Positions 28,401-43,400 of a DNA stretch of 64,000 bases are shown here, in pieces. Position numbers and translations under genes: made by a program. Under the pieces are notes generated by a model. That model saw nothing but the letters and a program-made list of their open reading frames with translations. It had not been told where the DNA came from and did not search any database. Origin of the DNA: Mesaphorura yosii (Eukaryota; Arthropoda; Collembola; Poduromorpha; Tullbergiidae); assembly GCA_009869945.1 (NCBI GenBank), contig WIXG01000388.1:1-64000 (forward strand). The letters run 5' to 3'. Position 1 is the stretch's first letter. Every line of letters starts with the position of its first letter.

Positions 28401-31400
28401 GAGGGCAAATCAAACCTCGTCCACATCTTTATTCCAGTTGTTGTTTATTATCAACGATCATCGCATGAGGCACGGTTTCATCAGTAGACGAACGAGAGAG
28501 GAAGAATTCTCCAATTCGGCAGCATGCGAGTGCGAGTTCATTCAATTGTAAGAATTTCATTTGACGTGCACGAAACGAAAGCCATGAGCAAATGCAATTT
28601 CAGAGTGCACGAGACGTAACTGTAACTAATATGTCAAATGTACCAAGCCGGAATTTATATTCCGATATGGATTATATCCATTTGAATTATATTCCATGCT
28701 TGATAAGATTCCATTACCGAACATCGCACTCGGTTTTGTGCGTAGTGTGAAGCTGAAGTATAAATTTTAAAAACGGAGAGAGCAAGAGCGAACTCTGGAG
28801 CTGGAAACATTGATAACCCATTATTATTAATACCTCCTCGGTCGACGTCTGTAGACTCCGCGTAGTCTACCTTCCATTACACCTCTCTCATGACTCATAA
28901 CTCACTCGCCCGTGAAAATAGCAGCGAGGCGCTCGCTTCTTGTGTGCCATGTGCCATTTGCCAATTTATTACCGCCTCTATCCATTAAATGCATGTTTAA
29001 CAGCGGAAAACTTAAGAGCGAGTCTAATATTATGATTTACGCACGCAGAATCTGAATTTATGCGTTCGACCTGGCTTTATACTACTCTTATTGCAAGCAT
29101 TACGGTTGTCGGCACGTTATTACCATGATTATTTAACGTTGGACAAAGCAGTAATCTCCGTAAATCGGGAGATTTAACCTTCAATGGTCAATGTACGTCA
29201 ACGCCCAACCTTTTTCATGCGTGCATTTAATCTCAGCTCTGCCTACTGATGATGGGTTTGATAGCAAGTTGATTGATAGAGACAAGAACTGAGAACGGAC
29301 CACGAGACGGTCGACCAGCAGACGAATACAAGCGCGCAGCCTGAAATTTGATTTATGACGGTATTTTTAGGAGACACGACATTTTCGAAAATAATGCGAA
29401 AGAAAAATTGGTAGAAAGTTCCGCCAATGAACTTTGTGCGTAGCAGAAACGGGAAACGAAGACACAAAAGTGACAGATTGTTTTTTCGCGTACAAACTAC
29501 GCGTGCGCTTAGGTTTTAGAATGGCTGGCTTTGTTATGACTAAGTTTGACTTTGACATTTTATCAAAATAAGAATCTCTGCTGGAATTTATGGCTCTGCT
29601 TCAATTCGTATTCTCGGCACATCAACTGACTTGCAAAACTGAAATTGAGACACGCGTATCCAAGCGAAGCGAGTTCAGGTTCCGATCGAATGGGCAGAAT
29701 AATTGCATGTCAAAATAGCGCGCATTCATAATTTATGATTCGCGCTGCGCATTGTGAGAATGGTCAAGTGTGGATGTTAATTGAATTAAGGCCACTGCAA
29801 TTTCCCATTTCTAGTTTTGACTTCTATTCGATTAATGAGAATCTTGAGACTGTTTAATTGTTCGCGAGACACCTAAATCATCATTTTGGACGAATCAATG
29901 CTCATTTGGTCTTTAATTGCGGTGTTTTAAACTTATATGTGTCATTTCATTCCACGACTGCTATCGAGTGTTTCTCCGTGTACTGCCTAAAATGAATGCA
30001 CTTTATGCAATTGAATAATTGAATCCGAAGCCAACACTTAGAATAAATCCACCTTCCCTGCTGAAGTTGGCCTCTTTTCACTGTCTAGACTTTTGGGGTA
30101 AAATTGCTTGGAACCACATAATTCATCCACCAACCACACACAATTGAAAGTATTCATCCTGAACAGAATCTGGCTGCTAACGCTTAGCATATCAAACATT
30201 CTTGAAAACCTTAATAAATTATTTACTGCTCTGTTAAAAATAATAGTGAAACATTAAAGCGAAGGCAATGTATTCGATAGTTACTAACAAAATACAAATC
30301 CTCCGAAGCAAATCTTGGATCGGTATTAATGGAAACAGCGTAGTGTCACTCAATCTTAAACTTGCCCCTTGCGAAACAAATTACAAAAACGAGAATCTGG
30401 TGAGAAATTTGCAGGACATAAATTACGCGTTCGATACTCTTTGAACCACGTTTGGTTCGACTTCTAGGCAATGTGACTTTGAACCACGTAATATATTCCG
30501 ATATTATGTAGATTATTCTTGCAAAGTTAAACCTTCAAGATTTATTGAACCTTTATCTTTTCTCCATGCGGGATGAAGATATTTCTCTCTGCTTCCCCGA
30601 TGTATAGGCCCATGAGTGAGCGTTTACGTAATTCGGTGTTCTCGTCCTTACGACTTTGGGTCGGCTTCTCTTTCCAGCCTGACAATTTGTTTGTACTCAT
30701 GGTCGCGCGAATCTGTGCCAAACTCATTCATTCTGACGATATGAATAGATGAACGGCGTAGGTTGAAGTCTGCTTAAGCTTTCAATTATGTTCGGTTGGA
30801 GAAAACCAAGATTGCTCTCTCGGCTACCTAGATGCGACTTCTTCCCGTCATTCCATGCAAATGGGAAGAATTCTACGTTTGAGTAGCGGCAATGAGAGTG
30901 GGTTTATGTACCCTTGAGATTATCGAACCAAAATTGAATTGACACTGTGACCTGAGCCGCGGGAGATCTTCACGTGTGCATTGATGATAAATGTCCTAAT
31001 TTCGAGTGCGGGTAGTGGGCGGATGGCAGTCCCAGTCAGTACTCTGAAATTCGCCGACGTGGAAAGAACAGTTGATGTCTGAGCTTGGGAAACTTGTCCG
31101 CTTGTTCATTTTGATTATCAATGAAGAAAATTTGCACTAAACTAAACTTTCTTTCGTTATGCAGGTAAGAGAACCGACCCAATGACAAAAAATCATGTTG
31201 ATGAACCGATTTGTGCTTGGAATTGGACGAAGTTAGCGCATAATCTTGCATGGAGACTACATTTTAAAATCAAAAGTGTGCCAAATTTTTATTCAACAGC
31301 GGCATCAACTCAGAGAAAAATATTTGAAAAAATTTGCAACATTATAACATCATCACACTAAATTATGTGCATTCTTTGCACATTAGGATTCCCACATCTC

Positions 31401-34400
31401 TCTGCCCGTTCTAAACCACGCCGTCATAAATCTATTCAAAATAGATGGTTTCGGGTTTACTGAAAGCAAAGTCAAAGGAAGAGGAAGCCGAATGTGCCGT
31501 CATTATAAAGCTATTGTTATGCAAAGATATATTGAGGGGCTTGGAATTTTTAAGTGTTACTTCTAGCGGCACCATTATGCAAAACGAGCGAAAGAATTTG
31601 GTTGCTGATCCGCACAGCACACACTCCTTCAATGCAGCATAAATTGGAAGCGAGAAGAGCGACTATTTTACATGTGACTGGAAAGCGGAAGAGGCGAAAA
31701 TTCCTGTTCTATTGGAATAATTTAGAAAAATGTCTTGTCTCGTTATTTCCTATATCGTCGTCACTTCTGTGTCGTTGCGTTTTGTTCTCCGAGGCAGGCA
31801 GCTGCGATGTAATTCTCGAAAAGGAAGAAATCCTCCGCCAAAAATAGTGTCGTATAATCCATTGCCATTGTGTGCGCGAATGCGCATGGAATCATATTTT
31901 GTTCTCGTCTTCTTATCACAGTTTCAAATCGAAAGGGATCGCAGCAGCGCAGCGCAGAAATGAAAGCGAATGCCTTATTTCGACATTTTAAGATGTGGAT
32001 GTGCAGAGGAAACTAATCTATATATTTATAACCAAATAGAATTTTGGGCAAGGAAGCTGAAACTGAGAATTTGTCTCTTTCTTCATACGCACACAGTACG
32101 GAACAGAAGTCCTATCTGCACTTATTATCTCAGGCTTCCGAGAACGAGAGCGTCTTAGAACAACACGCGAGGCATTTTAAAAGGCAATGTGTGCGCTGGT
32201 ACGATCGCTTGCGAGGTTCGCAATTCGTACTCGTTCGTGACAAGTCAAGACAAAAAATATATAATAAATATTACAACTTTGAATTGGAGACATTTTTCTA
32301 TATCTTGAAAAATAGATCGTTTCCAAAGCCTTCCTCCTTGTTTGTCGAAGTCGTTATTCTTGTGCCATTGCTGTTTTGCGAATACTGTTACCATTTTCTA
32401 GTAAGAGGCGAGATAGGGAGTGGCAGGTTGTGAGCAAAGTTTTGTCTTGAGACCTTCGAACAATTAGGGGCACGGACATGGCAGAATTTTCTGCAAATCA
32501 GTTTCCTTTTCCAAAAGATATACCAAAAATAATGGGGAAAGAAATGCGAAATTTGACGGTCATTCAGTTACAGACAGCCGAGTCCTAAAAAATTTACACC
32601 TACTTTGTTTCCAGTTCTATCCTACAGACATGCTCATTATTGCAAAACGCATAGCCGTTTGCCTACAATTTCCTGACTGAGGAAAGGTGGATGACGACCC
32701 TTTTCATGGGTGGTATGGCAAGTTTAGATATTAAAAATTTATCGAAAAATTAAATAAAAACATTCAGATTTTATTTCTGTTTTTAGACATCTTCTTTGCA
32801 GATTGCCGCTAGACCGAAATAAAGAATTTTTCGTATGTGAAATTCAGAGTAAGAGGCAGGCAGATTTTCATGTGTTAGGGAGCTAGCTCCTTGGTAACAA
32901 CAAAGCCGTCATCATTATCGCCGACATGACGCTTTTCTTTCCATTCTTCTCGAGGCGAGTATTAGTAACTTTAGATCTTTCACATCATTTACTACTTTTG
33001 TGTCGCTGTTATTCACGGCACGGATTTTTTTGTATGCCTTTTTCCAATCCTTCTCAAAGTTTTAGGCAAAGTAGGCAAACATATTAAAATACACGATACA
33101 TACTCGCTTTTAAGATGATACGATGATGATGACATGTACTCCTATACATGTTGTTTCCTTTCTTTCCCTAATGCTACCGCTAATGGATCCTACTCTCACG
33201 TGTGTGACATGACATTTTAACCCCAGTTTGCGTCATACGAAACGACAAAAAGGATTTATCTTATTTATCAACTTTTTTGAGCACCGAGCTTGCAAAGGAC
33301 AGTCTTTTTCCTACACACTGATCTTCATAATCTCAGCCCGGCACGACAGATTTTAACTAAACAGTTCAACCTGTAAATAAATTTAGAGGTAAATTCATTC
33401 GTTTTATCCTGCCTCTTGTAACTGCCATAGATTAAGCACGTCGTCACGAATTTAATTTAATTTGTTTTGTTCTCCAGCGGAAAGGTAGTCTTTAGACAAG
33501 GCAGAATTAATTTTTCTAATTTTAAAATTCAGGCAGATAATATTTTATGAGCCAAGTGCCAGCTTCCTGATGTTGTGACCGTTATTGGTTTCGAGGCGCA
33601 CGGGCGATAATAGATGGGGCAAAAAAGGTCTAATTTATGACCTGGACGTATTGTCCAATGACACCTTAAATCGCCTGGCTGCCACTTGGCAAGGTGAAAG
33701 CTCAAACGCTTGGCTAAAATGGCAGAGCGGTGAAAGTCAGGTTTCGCGAAAAGGAGCGCCGCATTATTGAAATCCAAACTTGTTGAGGTGGGAGAAGGCA
33801 AGCGAAAATCATAATAAACGGAAGCTGAAAGTTTGCTATGATATTATTAGAATGGGCGAGACGAATTTGGGCTTGCTTCGTGCTCTCACTTTCTCTCGTG
33901 TGTATTATTATTTCAAGTTGTGGAGAAAGGCTCTTGCGCGCCTTTGCTTTGCCTTACCTTCTTAAACCAGTTTGGGGCATGACTACACGACTTCTCCCAG
34001 TGCGTAATTTATGTGAAAATCGGGCATTGAATTTAAAACAGTTAGATTTTATATTATTAGAGCATGCAGGAGAGCCCAGGCCCATAACAAGTCAGAGCCA
34101 AGGCGGTGGTGAAAATGTTTAGATAAGACATTCTTACGTGCCGTGTACTGTACTGCCGATCTCAGAGCATAAAGTGCGAGCAGCTCTTCGCGAAAGTGAA
34201 AGCAAATAGTTATGGGTCGGGCGATTTATTCAGCTCTCGTGGGGGAATGCAATTTCATGAACAGAGGAAGCAGATTTATCAACAATTCTGAAAATGCTCT
34301 TGCTTCTGAAGTGAGCCCGTCAAAGTATGCGGAGACAGATTGCGGTCTTCGATTTTGAACACACGACCCGGAAATCGAACAAAAACGTGCACAGGAAGTT

Positions 34401-37400
34401 GAAGTTCAGGGCTTACTGAAATAGGCTCCAACTCCCGGTCCAAATATTGATCTAAAAGCAGTGTGAGTTGGAGGAGTCAAAATTAGGGCTCTTTGGTCCA
34501 AACATGGTCGAATTTGGCAAAGGGTGCTTTCAGACTCCATTTGAATGATTAAAGACTTTGTTCTCGAATTGAGTCCCTTGAGGGTCATAGATTTCGTCCT
34601 TGTCATGCAGCGACCAACAATTTCTTCCTGGCCGAGTCTGCTTGCTTGTTGTTGTTATCTGTTTAGAATTTTTAATTAGTTTATGTGGTATACTAAACTT
34701 TTTACGGTGTGAATGTGGGCGAATAGTTTCCAAAGTTTTGAATATTTCCAAACACGAACAAGTGTAAATGTCCAACTCGTACTTGATTACAGTAACGTGA
34801 AGATAAGGGCTGTAAATATTATTTATGCGTGAGCGGCGGACGCGGTCTTGGACCACAGAGAATAAGAAAGCAGAAAGGGATTCCACTCATTTCGTGGGTT
34901 TGATTTTTCACACGGCCACCCAGCACAGCACAGTGCAATGCGTGCGATGCCCTCTGATAGAAAATTGAGACGTGTGAAACTCGCAATTTGATTTCTCCAT
35001 TATGTCTTACTTTAGACCGGCGCTTCGAGTGGAGTTGCGATGCAACGGTGAATGTTCTTAAGAAGTGGAAATGGAACTTGTTTTCTTATCGCTCTTACGA
35101 CACCACACACCTACGAGACATTTGCTCCAAATACTTCGTGCCGTGCGTGCCTTGTCGCGAAACTCGGAAGATATCATCAAGTATAAAACTCATCATATTA
35201 TAACGCAAGAATTGAAATAGGAGTAAATGGGAAAAGACAAGACCACGCCGAGACACACGGTTGCGCCGTGGTGTGGCGTGGCCGCGGTGCAGCTAAATAA
35301 GATGAGCGAAGTAGAAGGAAGGTGGCACAAGTACACAAGTTTTCTCTCCTTCACATTTTACGACACCCTGGAGTGTCATCCAGTATCTCATTATCGACAA
35401 TGGATGTATATTTGAAACACACTTTCCAGTTTTATATCTTCTTACAATAACAACCGCGCACGTCTCCACAGCATGGCTGCATACCCGAAATTCCAATGCT
35501 GTTCTACCTGACACGAGGACACACGCTCATAAAGCCTCTCGTACATTTGTTTATAAAAACTTCAGCAGTCGCATCAACATTCGCCATCAACATTTACGAG
35601 ATTTCATAGCACAGAATTTATTATAAATATATTCGGCCCGCTTGTCTTGTCTCCGTCTTCTCGCAAAACCAGTCGCACTTTTTATTTACTCAAACTTCAA
35701 TCTTTCAAAAACAACTTTCTCCACGATGACTTCTTTCTCCGTTCTGCTCCTTGCATCGACGTGACATCAAGTGCGCCACGCGACTTGCACGACTGAAATG
35801 GCTTCAGCAGCAGTTGAGTTATCAGCAGGAACTTGAATGCAATTTAGGGCCCCTTGTTCCGCAGTGAAATTGAAATGCGAAATCAATGGAGTGAATCTCT
35901 TGCACAAACGCGTACGCATATGTGGATGGTTGTCATCAAGTGATGCGTGCTTGAAGTGTGAAGCACCCGAGTTGGAATAGAACAAGAAGCCTGATACTTC
36001 CGCGCTAAGCATTTGCGATTTGCATGCAGTTTGTTCTGGCGACGCGAGCTGGTGTCTGTCAATTAATTATGCCTAAAAGCTTTCGAGGGAGGTTGCGCTG
36101 AGAGAAAATGACATGAATTCAGCATCCACAACCCACACTTTTCACTTTCACTTTTGCATTGGAACTGTCGAGCAGGTTTGGTGTGGTGTAGTGATTGATC
36201 TTACTCCAATTCCACCTTCTGGCTAAACTCGTTTGCGTTTTTGTTCTCACGTAAGTTGCATCCGAAAACAGCTGAAGAAAAGTGAAGACGGGAAGAGGTG
36301 AACGCTGTTGAGGGGTTCTGGTAGCAGTTGGCAGTGACACATAATTTTTTCTTTCACCGCAAACTATTACTAGCAGCAGCTTGTCGTTAATATTGCATCG
36401 CCTAATGCAGTAGGCAATGTATAAACACCATTTGTTTGGCTCTCAGTAAAAATCCTCTAATTTTTACGCTGTGTTCATTTACTGGCTCAGTAAAGTGGAG
36501 ATGCAGATTGCAGCTGAGGTTGAACGGAACAAAAACAGGTCCTGAAAAGAATTTTATGTCTTCAGCCAATAACGTACTGTTGGCTTTCTTCAAGTCAACT
36601 CCAATTTTTCACAGTGCACCTTGAATCTGGAGAGAGGATTCCATGAAGAATTATGATTACTGTTATGATGATTATTATTGCAAGTCGCTAAAAATAGTCA
36701 CTATTCGTGCTTCCTCTCATTGTGTGGAGCCACCGCTGCGGGATCTTCTCGCGGTGTTGGTGCAAGTTTTATGAGCTGTAGGCAAGAATGCAATTTTTCT
36801 CCTTCTTGACGCGTCATCATCATCACAAGTTCACTTACGCTGCGACTTTGTTTCCCGACAAAGCTTGGCGTTGCTGCGGGCATTTCCTTAATGATAATGG
36901 CAGACTTAGGTTTGATTTATTCTGTGACCAGACAAGGACATATCCCGCGGTAGTTGCATGTGAAGGGAATTAATAACCAGAATTAAGCTTGCGGAATCAG
37001 TAAAAGTCAGGCGGGATCAACAACTTGTAGGCGCTCCAACCCAATCCAGTCGTGCCACGACTAAATCCAGAAAATTAAAACCACGAGTCGTGAGAGAATG
37101 AGCGCAGGCCTTGAAATTCAAAATTAGAACCGAACGGAGGCAACACACCCTCGTAAACTGTACCAAGGCTAGCCAAGTCACAGCAATTTACTATTTACCA
37201 ACCCAATTTTTCATTCAAAAGGTAATTGGACGGAGAAGCCTCAAATACAACACAAGTCTCTCGTGTGTGTATTACATAATCATGCCGGTCTCGCTTGCGT
37301 AATGGTACATGCCCTCAGTGCGAGATTGGGCCGTCCGGGAAGCAGGCACTGGCACGGTTATTGCAAATTTTTTAATCAGCATCATCATAAAGCTTTCTGC

Positions 37401-40400
37401 CCTGCTCACATAAAGAAACAAATTAGCATTTGGAATACATTCGAAAGTGGTCCGCGTACGGAGATTTAGAAGGTGTTTTATGTGCCATCTAAAGAGAAAG
37501 TAAATAGCGTTTTATACTCGGGACCGCTCTGCTCGCACGTGAATGAGAAATTGGATGAGGCTCATAAAATGTGTTGTTGAAGAAAGTGAGGACGAATACC
37601 GCCCTGCCATGCCTAGCTTGCTGTGCTGTGCGCTGCTGTGAAATATCGAAGTAGCTCAGACAGACAGGAAATACGGATACAATGGGGAAAGAGAGTCATT
37701 TGAATTTTAATTTGAAGACTCTCCGCTCGTCCTCATCTCATTTTCCTCTCTTCTCACTTTCACCGACGAACAATGGCGAACGGCTGCAGCATCACAAAGC
37801 ATAGACAAATTTTACTTTATGGTTACTTACTTTATATCGTTTCATTTTAAAATCGTTCCACTTGCTATGTGGCATTGAGTAGAGACCCGAGACCAGAGCG
37901 AACACCAATTTGTTAGAATGAAGTGTGCTAGCGCAAGGCAAAAAGTGTTGCTTAAAAATAGCTTCGATGAAAGCGCTGAGCGGTGGTGGCGGAGCAGCCA
38001 GCCAGCCGTACAAATTCTGCTGGTTTCCTGTGCACGAGGAGAGGAAGAGAAGCATTACAAGTTTAACAAGTATTTTACTTGTAAATAACATATTACAAGC
38101 ATTTGAATAGAAATGAGATGAAACCATTAGTAGATCACTTGCCGTTTCCTATTAGAAGTGCGCAAGCAATGGCACACACAGGCACAGTTCCTCACACGCC
38201 AGTGTGATGTGATGTGCCAGTCTTGTAAAGTACATGGCGAAATTGGAAATCTACTGGAAGCCTTTCTGCTTTCTCAAATGCCTCCTATCTTGCGTTGCAC
38301 AATCTCGCTCCCGTGATACTCCGCACGAGGAGAGGATGTTGAAACTCCAAAGACGCGATATGCGTGCACAAATGAGGCGTCTGCTTCGTTTATTTATGTA
38401 ACACGAGAACTCGTACAGTTGTACGTCAATATGAATATTAGTCGCAGTGTCATATTACATTAGTTACTCGACTACGGGCGCTATTTATTGATTCCCGCAC
38501 ATGCGACTCGTGGACGTGCTCGTAGGAATTGTATTCATGGAAAACTATTATTTTATGGAGAACAGCCTCGATTTTAAATTAAATTCATGAAACATGGGCG
38601 AGATTTTATTGCACACATCCTTGCCTTTGCCACTTTGCTACGCTATGGTGATATGTTTAAGTGGCTAATGCGTAATGGCAAATTGCTACACTACAAGAAA
38701 CAGAAACACCGACTCCATAAATCAGAATCGTCCTTTTCCTTCGCTGCAGTAGTATAGTGCAGTAAAACAAGATGATAACACGTGAAACCACATCGATGAA
38801 ACTGTGGAAAGGGAAAAGGAAAGGAGAGGCAATTAAAACTAAAATAAATTATTATAGCATCCTTCCTTCCTCATTGGAGTAATGAAACTGGGATCGCAGT
38901 TGTGCCAGCATTTCAGCCTTTCTGCGCTGTGTATTAACTGAGTAAAATTTCCTGTCGTTAGCGTGAGCAAAACCATGCGACCGAATTTGACCTGTGCTCG
39001 ATATTACGCAATCGAGAGCGTGCATGAGAATGTATACTGAGTACTCTTGAGCAGTGGCAGTCTTTTGCGCGTGCATATTTTATTCGCTGACACGTTATTC
39101 GCAATTGTAATCAGTGCAGCCACCCTGTCGCGAGACCAGACCGAGGCCCCTGCTGCGACAATAATTCCACCCTTGCTGTTTGCACTCGGCTCCAAGCTCC
39201 CAGGTTTTATGGCCATTATTGGTCTACTCACACATCACACTTCTTTCCAGACACTCATTTCCAGTTTTATGCAAGCAATAAATAGCAGGAGGTCAGTCTC
39301 ACAATCCTGAGCAGCAGCAGAGCCCGCGGATTTGTTTACTTTGTAGGAATCAAAGTAAATCTGAAAATGCGATTAAAAGTCGTGAGAAGTTTGTAACCAT
39401 TCTCAAAAGTTTACAATGAGCTTTGAGTGTGGGTATTAAAGCTGTATTAAGGGATTACACACACAGTGGACACTGGAAACCCCGTGAACGCGGACCTCAA
39501 GCTTCTTCGTGCTTTCATCAATTGTCTCTTTGTTGTTTTGTAGGTTTTCGAATTTTCCTCTTCCTGGTTCAAGCACTTTTTACCTTTGAACAAGCTCTCT
39601 TATTGTTTATTGTTTGGATAGTCCGAGATTTCGATTCAAACCGGAAACTACAGATGCAATTGATTGTGTCCTAGAAAGCTACAAAATTCTTAAAAGCTAG
39701 GCCGTATATCGATGATCCAACTCCAGTCCGTATTTGAGTTTCTGACAGCCTGAAAACGCCTGCCTAAGTCAAGTGCGTGGAGACGGATGACTAAAAGACA
39801 GTCGAAAAGGTCTCGTTTCCTTTCTGGTGACTCCAGGCAAATGAACGTGAAATTCCAGTGCCGGATTCTGTGGAATTAAAAGTTTCCGGTTTAGTAATAT
39901 GACTCTCTTTCTACCTTGAGCGCACTAATCCAAATGTGTCCGAGCAATAATCAAGCGCAGGATCCTGCCCCTTAGAACCAAACCCATTAGGCGAAGTTGC
40001 AATTGGAGTAAAAGGCCAACAACCTCTCCGCTCACGAGAAGCGTCCGATAGCGTTCACCCAGTCTGTGTAGTTCATACAGTCTCTAGCGCAGTAAGCCAC
40101 CCGCGCAAGTGCGTGCAGGCATGAGTGGTCACAAGCCGATAAGCGACTTAGGCCTACTTACGTACGTCAAGTAAAGCTTGTTCTCCACTGCCAATAAGAG
40201 CCGTTTAACTTGACAGTTTTATTTTATTTTCTGTCTTTCACTGGTCAGTTGAAATAAAAAGGCACGAGTGGACTAACGCACTGCCGCTTTCTTTGGCCAT
40301 AATAATAATCTTTACGGGACAAGTTGTGATGCTCATTTGGTCCAACTTAACTTGTATTTAAGACCAATACCACCAACCACCCGCAACTCGTACATCGTAC

Positions 40401-43400
40401 TTAGCCCACTTGATTATGATATCGCACAAAACAAGCAGTAAAGTAAGTTGTGTACACAGAATTGAGCAATCTCGTTTCTGCAAGCGTGCAAATTGTCCGG
40501 CGTGCGTCCTCTGCCTTTCATTCTGCCACAATTGCTGGTTTTCCGGAGATGAAAAAGTCATTTAATAAATCATGTAATAATGTCTATTACATGACTTTAG
40601 TACGAAACTACTTTCCCAAGTTTGAATTCCAATTTTTGTCTGCTTCTCTTCCGTTCGTTTTCTCGACCTCCTTAAAAATTGTAACTCATAAAAAATTGCC
40701 TGCAAGGAAGTTTCATTTTCTGCGTCCGCTCTGGCAGAGCTTGTTGTTGTCTGGTTTTGTCAGAAACAATAATAATAATGATGTCTCCTCGCAAGACATT
40801 TCGGGTCATTTTTCTACGGACCAGCCCCAGTCCATGCTTTGCTTGTTTAAATCCAGCATGTTGCGCTCTTTCTCCGGTTTTCTTATTAAAACAGACTCGT
40901 GCTTATGTTCGTACTGGCGAAATAGTGGCGCTTAGAGATCAACGGTTTCTTTCTGGAGGCTAACTGTGCTTTATTATTTTTCAAACCCCTCGTCTTATGT
41001 TTAATGGCTGGGATGAATCTCAATCCTCACGAGCCAGACAGCGTCTTGGAATTTCGCTTCACTCCGTGCAATTGCAAATGCATGAAATATTCATGCTCAA
41101 GTTGAAATATTTCTAGAGTTCGCCTGACTGACGAAGAATGACTTTTATTACGTACTTATTACTCGCTCGAACTTAAACATGTATAATGCACTTGACTTGT
41201 ACAGAGTTGTCATCATGTCACATTGCACCAAAATGTCTCATACATTACCACAGAGAGAGGCACAGAGCCCGTATCTGTAATGTGTGCTTATTTTTGGCAA
41301 CAATCTTTCTTTGCCAATTAAACCCGTTCACCCGTTACAATGCTAAATGGTAAATGTGGTGTACAGAATTTCATTACGACGTTTCTTTTGTTTTATGGTA
41401 TGCCCACTAATGCTATGCATGGAATTAAGCCAATATTACCGTCCCATATGCATGGAGACTCATATTTACGCCCGTGTCTTGATACTTCGTACCATTGGGC
41501 CAACATTTGTGAACCTGAATTGGCAATGATTCGAATGTTTATCTGTAACAGGTTTATTAATAATTTCTAAGTTATGTTAATAAGCCCAGGACTCCCTTTA
41601 TTGAGCAGGAAGTCTTCTTCGGATGTGTCTTAACAAATGGGAATATTATTCACTTAGGCCGATTTGTTCTCTGGATATGTTTTCAAAACAAACTCTCGTG
41701 CGCTAACTCGATGTTCAAAAGGATAATGACATTTGCAGTAAATGCGCCGGTGCCAGCTCTAAAAAAGGACAATCTGAATGTTTTACGCTTGAAATTCTAC
41801 TTTCGACCCTTGGGTTTAGATTTCTGAGAAACATTTGTACACTGTGTTTATGACTCGTTCAACTTGGAACACATAATATTGTGCTGTTATTAATATCGAA
41901 TGGTTAGAAACAAAGAAAATTGCTATAAAGGGCCAATGTTGTAATGGAGAAGAACACAAGGACATTTCAAAATTTAAAGCGAGTAACGGAACATTTTTGC
42001 CAGTTTTGTTTTACTCTGGAAAAAATGTCGCCAGCTCTACACACGACCCAATGCAAAGAAATGATAATTACATTAGCAACTCAACCAAGCAAAAATGAAA
42101 CTCGTGCTACGCAAAAGAATCTGTGGAGCGTCATGTCAAAAGCAATTATTCTCGAGCGAAGGGCGAGAACTTTTAATTAACTTCAGTCTGAAACGGGCGA
42201 TTAAACTGCGTTCTGCCTGGTTCAATTAAGTCTGCTTCGTTGGAACTCTCTGGCCGTCTGTCCTTCTTTCAGGTTCCTTCTGCTTTTGTCACTGACATTT
42301 GAATGACCATGTGATTGACAAACACGGACTGAGCCTGAAATTCGCACTTCGCGGGTTTGTCGTTCGATATCGTCATCATTGAATAAACACACAATTTCAT
42401 AATAGCACATCAATCATGCTATTGTACACGCAGAAAATGGCAATGACGATATGCATAGAATATTTGAATTGTGTTCAAGCTTGCCGTGCCTTATTTTGAC
42501 GGGCGAAAGCGAGAGCTGTAACTTACGTGTCGTATGTGTGACCGCTGTTTTAGCACGGTCTAACTCAAATTCATTAAAGTAAACACGTTTCCACCACATA
42601 CAAATATTACCCGTGATACGCACTGCGAATTTATTTCACTCATTCTGCTACATTCATGCTTTCACTGGCGGTGCCGTTGTCGTAATTTTATAACCTACTA
42701 ACTTGCCAGCATGCAGCTCTGGCTTGGACTTGAGTTAAATATGTTCACTGCAGTGCATATCAGTTCATACAATCTACGCTGAATTTATTGCACTCGTTTT
42801 TCCACGCGTGGATAGTAAATACTTGCTTAATTACGATCAAGGGGCCGACACTCCTCGTAAATTAAGTCAATTTTTAATTGTAATAGCCAAAAGCCAAGTC
42901 AGAGTCAGAAGACAGTTTCAATTTTCCATTCGCAAGGTTTTTAGGCAAGCGTGGTCTGCGAATAATACAACACTAAATTAACGATCGCCAGCAAGTTTTC
43001 AGTCTGCTGCCAGTCTCAGGTTCTTGACAAATGCGAAATCAATATTCACATTTCAGCGTCAGCTTCGTGCAGACATGCTAGGCAAGCGAATTCGCTAATC
43101 AACGGCGTGAACTCGCGTCTAGCCTGGCTTGTTCATGCTAACCTGGCATTAATCGAACGCAAAACTCATCCAACCTGAACATCGCATGACTTGGCCAAGG
43201 ACTGCGACTGTGGACTAGTTTCGAAATAAATTAAGTCTGTCATTGTCAAAGCACATGGTATGTGCAGGCAGGAGAAATATGCATAATTACAGAAAGAACA
43301 ATGAACGGGGCACGCTGCCCTACATAATTTTAATTTTATAATGCTTGTGAATTTTAAATCAACGAACATACATCCTCGTACAAATTAAACTAGTCCAGGA